17,475 nucleotides of DNA from Leptospira ellisii. GTDB lineage: Bacteria > Spirochaetota > Leptospiria > Leptospirales > Leptospiraceae. The stretch is taken from NCBI RefSeq assembly GCF_002811955.1, contig NZ_NPEF01000072.1, positions 1 to 17,475 of the forward strand. The letters are read 5' to 3'. The position numbers were made by a program, and so were the translations under genes. A model generated the notes under the pieces. That model had not been told where the DNA came from, searched no databases, and was given only the letters and a program-made list of their open reading frames with translations. This document shows, piece by piece, positions 12,432 to 17,475 of this stretch (position 1 is the first letter of the stretch; every line of letters starts with the position of its first letter).

Positions 12432-13986
12432 TGGTCGGAGCGTTCGGATTTTTTACCGGCTCTTTGACTTTTTCCACGGGAGGAAGTTTGTTGGAAACCA
12501 GCAACTCCAGATAATCGTTGATTCCGGGATCGTTGTCGCTGATCAACTGCCAAAAGGAAAATCCGCGAAGATCGTATTTTCTCAAAAGATTCATCTTATC
12601 TTCGAAGGCTTTGCGGTTCATGTAAAACGCGACCCGGTCGCAACCTTCCGATTTGTACCAAATGCTCGGATCTTCGTAGGTTTTGCCGGTATGAACCCAG
12701 GAAAACTTGGAAAGATTGGTCCAGGACCCCGAGTTTTTGGAATCCGCGAGAATCTGATCTATGTTCGTGGGTTGTCTGTGGACTCCCAAATCCTTTTTAC
12801 GGATCGCGTCTTGATAATAAACCGACTTGATCTTGGAATTGCAGTTCAATGCCCAATCGTAACCGTAGGTGGGAATGGCCATATACAACTGACGGCTCGG
12901 CACCCTCGCCTTTGCGTATTCTATGATGCTTTTGATCCAAGTGTTCGGAGCTTGCGGTCCCGGTCCCGGATTTCTGTATTTCCTAGGATGTAATTCGTAT
13001 GCCATAATTTTGATACGATCCGCATATTTGGCGAGAAACGCGTAATCGTGCGTCATCGGCCCTCTCCAATTTTCCGCGTAATCCATCTTGATCTTTTCCT
13101 TCAAACCTTTGCAGGCCTTTAGGGACTCCTTTTTGGCGGGGGTTTTCGGATGCACCGCGACGGAAAGGATTTTTCCGCGTTTATGAATTTCCTTGGAAAG
13201 AATGACGATGAACTCCTCGAACTTCTCCTTCTTCTCACAGCTCATACCTTCGTAATCGATATCGATCCCGTCGTATCCGTAGGTATCCAGCTCGTGCAGA
13301 ATATTGGCCATGTGTTTGTCGCGGATATCGTTGCGTCCGTTCATGCCTATGTTTTCGGAGATTTTTTCGTATTTATTCTCCCAGCGGAAGATCGTGGGAA
13401 TGATCTTTACATTCGGATTCAATTTGCGGAGTTCGGCCACACGTTCGTGTTTTTGGGTGCTGCCCCAGCTGGAATACAGATCTCCGTTGTTCGTTTCGCG
13501 CCCCTTCATTCCGTAGATAAACGGATGAATTTCGTTGTACAGATGGACTGTCTTTTTCATAGCTTCGTAATCGGAAAACCAGGTGGAGGCGCGGAACGTG
13601 GTATTTTCATCCGCTTTCGGAAGTAAGGTCGCCTCGGGCATATCGTCGTCTTGGGCGAAGGAAAAAAAGCTAGAACCGGAGGATTCCCCTTGGGCGCCGT
13701 TCGGCTCGGATTCTCCCGGGGAAGAGGATGTCGTTTTAGTAAAAAAGAAAAGATCCCGAATTCCTTCCAAAACGCCGACGGAACTTACGCGGACCGTTTC
13801 CTGGGTCGGGGAAGTTCCCTGGTTTTTGAGAAGGTTGATTCCCAACGTAAATGAAACCGCGGAAAGCAAAAGCCATACGAAGGAATAAAAAAGGATCTTC
13901 TTTTTCGGCTCTGCGTTTTTTTGAAAGGGAACCGGCTGGATCAATCCTTCCGGCGTGTTGTATCTGTCTTCTTGTTTGTGTACCAT
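12352..13986 (-). CDS. Membrane-anchored glycoside hydrolase family 18 protein
   Basis: A predicted envelope glycosidase of the GH18 (chitinase/YaaH-like) TIM-barrel class. From the ATG at 13986 it has 544 residues: a cytoplasmic N-terminus, one membrane helix (about 31-53), a Ser/Glu/Pro-rich low-complexity linker (about 55-130), the GH18 barrel (about 133-490), and a Pro/Asn/Lys-rich tail. The catalytic motif DGIDIDYEG is intact (DxxDxDxE ending in Glu246), and RIKIMAYELH and GFSFWQLISDN match later barrel strands. The substrate is not shown by the sequence; peptidoglycan or another GlcNAc polymer fits a cell-surface enzyme better than external chitin. The frame extends to a GTG at 14064, but the start at 13986 removes an unusual Phe/Arg-rich stretch. 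Its 3' end overlaps the sua5 start region. Confidence 0.88.
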   Translation of the reverse strand: MVHKQEDRYNTPEGLIQPVPFQKNAEPKKKILFYSFVWLLLSAVSFTLGINLLKNQGTSPTQETVRVSSVGVLEGIRDLFFFTKTTSSSPGESEPNGAQGESSGSSFFSFAQDDDMPEATLLPKADENTTFRASTWFSDYEAMKKTVHLYNEIHPFIYGMKGRETNNGDLYSSWGSTQKHERVAELRKLNPNVKIIPTIFRWENKYEKISENIGMNGRNDIRDKHMANILHELDTYGYDGIDIDYEGMSCEKKEKFEEFIVILSKEIHKRGKILSVAVHPKTPAKKESLKACKGLKEKIKMDYAENWRGPMTHDYAFLAKYADRIKIMAYELHPRKYRNPGPGPQAPNTWIKSIIEYAKARVPSRQLYMAIPTYGYDWALNCNSKIKSVYYQDAIRKKDLGVHRQPTNIDQILADSKNSGSWTNLSKFSWVHTGKTYEDPSIWYKSEGCDRVAFYMNRKAFEDKMNLLRKYDLRGFSFWQLISDNDPGINDYLELLVSNKLPPVEKVKEPVKNPNAPTNETNQTAPEEAKLDRKHAEKFARKQG

Positions 13987-14146
13987 CTGTATTACTGTTT
14001 TATTATCGAATCGGAATCGAAGAAAATAAAGAAGTTTCCCTAAGCCGTTCGTTTCAGGATCCACTTCCAGAGATTCGGCGGGGGTACGGTTGTCAAACGG
14101 TTCTTTTTACGTGTTGACGAATTCCACAGGGAAGGGAAAAAATCGT

Positions 14147-14854
14147 ATGCCCCTTTCCAAACCTCTGAAATTATTTATAGTCCTCAACGCATTCTTTCTT
14201 ACGTTTCTGATTTTAGCGGAAGTGACCGGCTCGAAACTTTTTGTCTCATTCGGTTTCACTTTGACGATGGGCGTAATTCCTTTCCCCGTCACGTTCATCG
14301 TAACCGACCTTCTCAACGAATACTACGGCAGAAAAGGAGTCCGTTTTACCACCTTGGTCGGAATGGTGATGATCTTCGTGGCCTATTTCCTATTATTGCT
14401 CGATCTTTCGATTCCCGCGGCCCCGAATTCGCCGGTGGACGACCATTCCTTTCGGGTGGTATTCTCCAATTCTGGAAAGGTCATCGTCGGTTCGATCGTC
14501 GCCTATGCAATCGGCCAGTTGATCGATATCCAGATTTTTCATTTCCTGAGGGTAAAAACCAAAAATAAATACGTGTGGCTTCGCGCCACGGGTTCGACGA
14601 TCGTCTCCCAGCTCGTGGATTCCTTCGTCGTCATTTATATCGCCTTAAGCGGAGGAAATTTGACCTTTCAGGAATTGAATTCCATTTCGACCAATAATTT
14701 TGTCTACAAATGCGGGGTGGCGATCGCCATCACACCTCTGATTTATTTAGCGCATCTTCTGATCGATCGATATTTGGGGCCGGACGCGGAGAAGATGATC
14801 GAAAGGGCGACGGAACAAGGACATTCGGATGTGGATCCGATTTCTCCGGGTTGA
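14147..14854 (+). CDS. Queuosine-precursor transporter, VUT/YhhQ family
   Basis: An inner-membrane carrier of the VUT (DUF165, YhhQ) family, whose studied members import queuine or other 7-deazaguanine precursors used for tRNA queuosine. The 235 residues have about six membrane helices. Hallmarks are ILAEVTGSKLF in the first helix and PFPVTFIVTDLLNEYYGRKG, the conserved family stretch with the Asp-Asn-Glu cluster and YG. The later IGQLIDIQIFHFLR and the GSTIVSQLVDSFVVIYIA helix also fit. Start at the ATG 14147, with GAAGGGA about 10 bases upstream; the frame runs back to a TTG at 14090 but that extension is not membrane-like or conserved. It diverges from the GH18 gene across 160 bases. It need not be linked functionally to the tRNA-modification gene sua5 nearby. 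Confidence 0.9.
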   Translation: MPLSKPLKLFIVLNAFFLTFLILAEVTGSKLFVSFGFTLTMGVIPFPVTFIVTDLLNEYYGRKGVRFTTLVGMVMIFVAYFLLLLDLSIPAAPNSPVDDHSFRVVFSNSGKVIVGSIVAYAIGQLIDIQIFHFLRVKTKNKYVWLRATGSTIVSQLVDSFVVIYIALSGGNLTFQELNSISTNNFVYKCGVAIAITPLIYLAHLLIDRYLGPDAEKMIERATEQGHSDVDPISPG

Positions 14855-15016
14855 GAAGCCGGTAGAAAAAACGTTTCCTTCAGCATCCATCCGATACGAA
14901 ATAAAACTCGTCTCGAAAGATCGAAAGGATAAAACGCAAGAATACTTTTGGAACGAGGTCCTTCCGCAAACCGACAAGCAGTTGTGGATTTCGAATGCGA
15001 CCGGAGACAAAAGCAA

Positions 15017-15512
15017 ATGCGGATCGAGATATCGATATCTCCTAAAGAATCGCGGTTGAATTCTAAAATTTCAAAGAGAACAAAAACGAATTCTCCTTTA
15101 GAAGTATGTTTTAGTCTAAAGGGCGAACGGATTTCGGATCAAAGAGAAAAATTCCATGTGTTGGGTAAACACATCCATGAACCGGGTCCAAACGAAAACA
15201 ATACCTCCCTCCAAAACCCGCGCCGACGAACTTGGATTCGCCGTTAAGATATTTCTACTGCAATGGTTCGTTTTAGGAAGGGGGATTCGCGAAGGTTGTA
15301 TCATTCCGAGTATAGCCGGCGGTATATGCAAAATTTCGAATGCGCTCTACGACGTTGCCGTTCGATCCGGGTTCGAAGTATTGGAAAGACACAGACATTC
15401 TTTCGTGATTCCAGGATCGCTTGCGGAACAAAACGGGGACACAACGGTAAAATGGAATTCCATATATCTTCGATTCCGTTCGGGTTTCGAAAACGAACGG
15501 ACGCAGGGTTAG
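15017..15512 (+). pseudogene. VanW-family-like remnant, frameshifted
   Basis: The last 80-90 codons of one frame (up to the TAG at 15510) resemble the C-terminal part of VanW-family proteins: REGCIIPSIAGGICKISNAL, then YDVAVRSGFEVLERHRHS, VIPGSLAEQNGDTTVKWN and IYLRFR. VanW proteins have GGGxCQxSxALYxxAL, then ERHxHS, then a DATV-W(N)Y motif. Upstream the sense-looking text lies in another frame: from an ATG at 15017 (GGAG about 10 bases upstream) it reads ...KFHVLGKHIHEPGPNENN, then runs into arginine-rich nonsense and a stop at 15245. The RADELGFAVKIF text that seems to continue it is in the C-terminal frame. The switch falls near 15200-15235, consistent with one extra base. Known VanW proteins are longer, so the 5' part may also be lost. 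A sequencing error or an unrelated short gene is possible. Bases 14855-15016 hold nothing I recognise. Confidence 0.5.
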
Positions 15513-15841
15513 GAAAAATAAAACCAGATCCTATTTTCCCAAGGATCCAAAACGGAACGATACGCCTCCTCCTCCGCGGATTCCAAAACAAAACCTCGGC
15601 CGAGTAGATTCGAATACAATATTTCCCATTCCTTCTTCCCTATCCGGACCGTGATCGTTCCGGGAGAAACCGGACAACGTTTGGATTCTCTGCCGAAGAT
15701 CAAAACGGATCCTTCGGATACCCTCAATTCCGCATGAACCTCGGAACTACGGAGGATTTCGAATCCGAATATTTCGGAATACAAACGCGCTGCCACGGAA
15801 CAATCCGTGGACTGAAAGTTCGATGCGTAGAATTCGATCAT
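15509..15841 (-). CDS. VOC / glyoxalase-fold small protein
   Basis: A 110-residue protein with the single beta-alpha-beta-beta-beta unit pair of the vicinal oxygen chelate superfamily. The family-like segments are ARLYSEIFGFEIL (18-30), a strand ELRVSEGSVLIFGRE, and a final strand DPWENRIWFYFS typical of the C-terminal metal-side strand (DPxGNxxxF). The usual metal ligands are not clear, so the reaction is unknown. The ATG at 15841 is preceded by GGAGG at a long spacing of about 14 bases. Its stop overlaps the VanW-like remnant by four bases, and it diverges from leuA. Residues 11-32 are encoded by bases that recur as an exact inverted copy at the right edge of the window, where they appear inside the leuA frame. 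The copy here reads as the native one, because the fold continues normally on both sides. Confidence 0.75.
   Translation of the reverse strand: MIEFYASNFQSTDCSVAARLYSEIFGFEILRSSEVHAELRVSEGSVLIFGRESKRCPVSPGTITVRIGKKEWEILYSNLLGRGFVLESAEEEAYRSVLDPWENRIWFYFS
15746..15811 (-). repeat. Inverted repeat, left copy (inside the VOC gene)
   Basis: These 66 bases are an exact reverse complement of 17410-17475. Matching stops sharply on the inner side: the next nine bases show no similarity above chance. On the outer side it runs to the window edge, so the full repeat may be longer. This copy sits in a continuous, family-like VOC coding frame and looks original. Confidence 0.97.
15793..15810. repeat. Short perfect palindrome within the VOC gene
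   Basis: CCACGGA and TCCGTGG form a 7-bp perfect stem around a four-base loop (15793-15810). The same hairpin recurs at 17411-17428, exactly where leuA changes into VOC sequence. Hairpins like this favour fold-back priming and template switching. Confidence 0.85.
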
Positions 15842-15954
15842 AGGACAAAGGGAAACCTCCGCGTTTCGGGAAGTTTCAAGATTCTTCCTTTTAAATTGGT
15901 TGTCTAATGAGTAAAACCGAAAAAACTGGAAGAAGATTTTTTTGCGAGAATTTC

Positions 15955-17475
15955 ATGGCGATCCATCAAGAAGAAGACTACGTCCGCATATTCGATACCA
16001 CACTTCGCGACGGGGAACAATGTCCCGGCGCGGCAATGACCGAAAATGAAAAGGTGGAGATCGCCGCGCAGCTCTCTTCCATGAAAGTGGACGTAATCGA
16101 AGCGGGGTTTCCGGTTTCTTCTCCCGTTCAATTCCAAGCAGTGGAACGGATCGCTCGGGAAACCGAAGGACCGATCATAACCGCTCTCGCCCGAGCGATG
16201 AAGGCAGATATCGAAGCCGCTTCGAAAGCCTTAAAACCCGCCGCTAAAAAAAGGATTCATACGTTTATCGCCTCTTCTCCGATTCACATGAAATACAAAT
16301 TGGGTAAGGAACCCAAAGAGGTTCTCAAGATGGCCGTGGAAGCGGTCACGCTTTGTAGACAATTCGTGGAGGATGTGGAATTTTCACCGGAGGACGCGAC
16401 TCGTTCCGAACCTGAATTTCTGCGCGAACTTTGCGAAGCGGTGATCGCTGCGGGAGCGACCACGATCAATATTCCGGATACGGTCGGTTATACGACTCCC
16501 GCCGAATACGGAAGTCTTTTTAAATTCCTAATTTCGAACGTGCGCGGATCGGACAAGGCGATCTTTTCAGCGCATTGTCATAACGATCTGGGATTGGCCA
16601 CGGCGAATTCCCTGGCCGCGGTTCAAAACGGCGCGCGTCAGATAGAATGTACGATCAACGGAATCGGAGAACGCGCCGGTAACACTGCGATGGAAGAAGT
16701 GGTTATGGCCATGAAAACTAGAAAGGACGCGCTCGGGATTCAAACTAGAATCAAAACGGAAGAGATCGCCCGCGCCTCTTATCTCGTAAAAACCATAACG
16801 GGAATGCTCGTTCAACCGAATAAGGCCATCGTGGGAGCGAACGCATTCGCGCACGAATCCGGGATTCATCAGGACGGGGTCATCAAACACAGGGAAACCT
16901 ACGAGATCATGAAACCGGAATCGGTCGGTTTTTCCTCCAATCGGATGGTGCTCGGAAGACACAGCGGACGCGCCGGATTTAAGGACCGAATCGTAAAACT
17001 CGGTTTTTCCCCGCAAGCGGAAGAACTGGAAGCCGCGTATCAGCGTTTTTTAGAAATCGCCGACCGCAAAAAGGAGATTTTCGACGAGGACATCCGCGCG
17101 CTATTTTCCGAGGAAACGAGAAAGTCGACCGAGGATCGATTTCATTTGGAAGGATTTACGGTTTCCACCGGAACCAAAAGTACTCCCACCGCCGGTGTGA
17201 GAATTTCGATCGACGGTCATATCCGGGAGGAATCCGCAACGGGAGACGGTCCTGTGGACGCGATTTATAAGGCCATTCAAAAGACGACGGGGATGGATCC
17301 GGAAGTTTCCCGCCTGGTCATTTCCCCGGTTACGGAAGGTCAAGACGCGATGGCGGAAGCCTCGGTGACCCTCGAATACAAAGGAGAACGGGTCGTAGGA
17401 AAAGGAAGTTCCACGGATTGTTCCGTGGCAGCGCGTTTGTATTCCGAAATATTCGGATTCGAAATCCTCCGTAGT
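15955..17475 (+). CDS. leuA: 2-isopropylmalate synthase (leucine biosynthesis), with aberrant C-terminus, open at window edge
   Basis: The first committed enzyme of leucine synthesis, condensing acetyl-CoA with 2-oxoisovalerate; cytoplasmic and normally leucine-inhibited. From the ATG at 15955 the 507 visible codons show the DRE-TIM barrel: FDTTLRDGEQCPG (13-25), HCHNDLG (207-213) with its metal-binding His, NGIGERAGN (235-243) and HESGIHQDG (300-308). The C-terminal LeuA regulatory domain (about 395-488) follows and ends in GKGSSTD. Here, instead of the family's D-I/V-x-E/V-A-S helix, codons 486-507 encode the VOC protein's residues (CSVAARLYSEIFGFEIL...), because the last 66 bases are an inverted copy of 15746-15811. 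The frame has no stop before the edge. The native last 20 or so residues are therefore missing. An upstream in-frame ATG at 15907 adds 16 residues unlike the family; it has no ribosome binding site. LeuA rather than citramalate or homocitrate synthase is favoured by the motif set. Confidence 0.9.
   Translation, partial: MAIHQEEDYVRIFDTTLRDGEQCPGAAMTENEKVEIAAQLSSMKVDVIEAGFPVSSPVQFQAVERIARETEGPIITALARAMKADIEAASKALKPAAKKRIHTFIASSPIHMKYKLGKEPKEVLKMAVEAVTLCRQFVEDVEFSPEDATRSEPEFLRELCEAVIAAGATTINIPDTVGYTTPAEYGSLFKFLISNVRGSDKAIFSAHCHNDLGLATANSLAAVQNGARQIECTINGIGERAGNTAMEEVVMAMKTRKDALGIQTRIKTEEIARASYLVKTITGMLVQPNKAIVGANAFAHESGIHQDGVIKHRETYEIMKPESVGFSSNRMVLGRHSGRAGFKDRIVKLGFSPQAEELEAAYQRFLEIADRKKEIFDEDIRALFSEETRKSTEDRFHLEGFTVSTGTKSTPTAGVRISIDGHIREESATGDGPVDAIYKAIQKTTGMDPEVSRLVISPVTEGQDAMAEASVTLEYKGERVVGKGSSTDCSVAARLYSEIFGFEILRS
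17410..17475 (+). repeat. Inverted repeat, right copy (fused to the leuA frame)
   Basis: An exact inverted copy of 15746-15811, 66 bases reaching the window edge. It begins within TCCACGGAT (17410-17418), nine bases that would suit both the end of a normal leuA (codons Ser-Thr-Asp) and the VOC gene. The CCACGGA...TCCGTGG hairpin (17411-17428) spans the switch point. Confidence 0.97.

Noticed and set aside
13150..13626. Long open frames on the strand opposite the GH18 gene (and similar ones opposite uvrA, mgtE and the ACAD-like gene)
   Set aside because: They mirror real genes with family motifs and show no motif, signal or ribosome site of their own.
14855..15016. Possible small gene after the VUT transporter, including a frame ending at 15059
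   Set aside because: No recognisable domain or convincing start; the text is Lys-rich and could equally be decayed 5' sequence of the VanW-like remnant.
15509..17475. Transposon or integron reading of the inverted repeat around leuA
   Set aside because: No transposase, integrase or recombinase lies between or beside the repeats, no target duplication is seen, and the repeat is coding sequence of the VOC gene rather than an element end.

Overview
The window most likely comes from a spirochaete of the genus Leptospira. The gene products (a coiled-coil OmpA-like protein, a short lipoprotein with an Ile-Leu-Ser-Cys lipobox, a membrane-anchored GH18 protein and a VUT transporter) fit that genus. 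Base composition looks near the middle of the GC range, which would suit one of its higher-GC species. The genus is an inference from protein character, not from a marker gene, and I do not name a species. All fourteen gene-sized features are chromosomal housekeeping or envelope/transport genes. I see no rRNA, tRNA, insertion sequence, phage gene or CRISPR array.

Layout. Bases 1-3294 hold three minus-strand genes read in the order mgtE, a lipoprotein, and an MgtA-like P-type ATPase cut by the left edge; together they look like a magnesium or divalent-cation group. Bases 3437-5421 hold a plus-strand pair, an OmpA-domain coiled-coil protein and a CDF metal exporter, joined by a TGATG stop-start overlap. 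Bases 5429-9389 hold uvrA (TTG start) followed 34 bases downstream by a degenerate acyl-CoA-dehydrogenase-like gene, both on the minus strand. sppA (9548-11326) diverges from uvrA and converges with the minus-strand pair of a GH18 protein followed by the tRNA-t6A gene sua5/tsaC (11412-13986), whose reading frames overlap. A VUT/YhhQ queuosine-precursor transporter follows on the plus strand (14147-14854). Next comes a frame-broken VanW-like remnant (about 15017-15512), a small VOC/glyoxalase-fold gene on the minus strand (15509-15841), and leuA running off the right edge (15955-17475).

The strongest anomaly is at the right edge. The last 66 bases (17410-17475) are an exact reverse complement of 15746-15811, which lies inside the VOC gene on the other side of leuA. 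Because of this, the leuA frame switches at codon 487-488 from a normal LeuA C-terminus (GKGSSTD) into the VOC protein's own residues, in frame and still open at the edge. The switch sits on a perfect 7-bp-arm hairpin and about 9 bases of microhomology. This is the signature of a fold-back (template-switch) junction. An assembly or amplification chimera is the simplest explanation; a real inverted duplication, an invertible segment or a LeuA-VOC fusion are the alternatives. Apart from this and the VanW remnant, the window reads as ordinary core genome.
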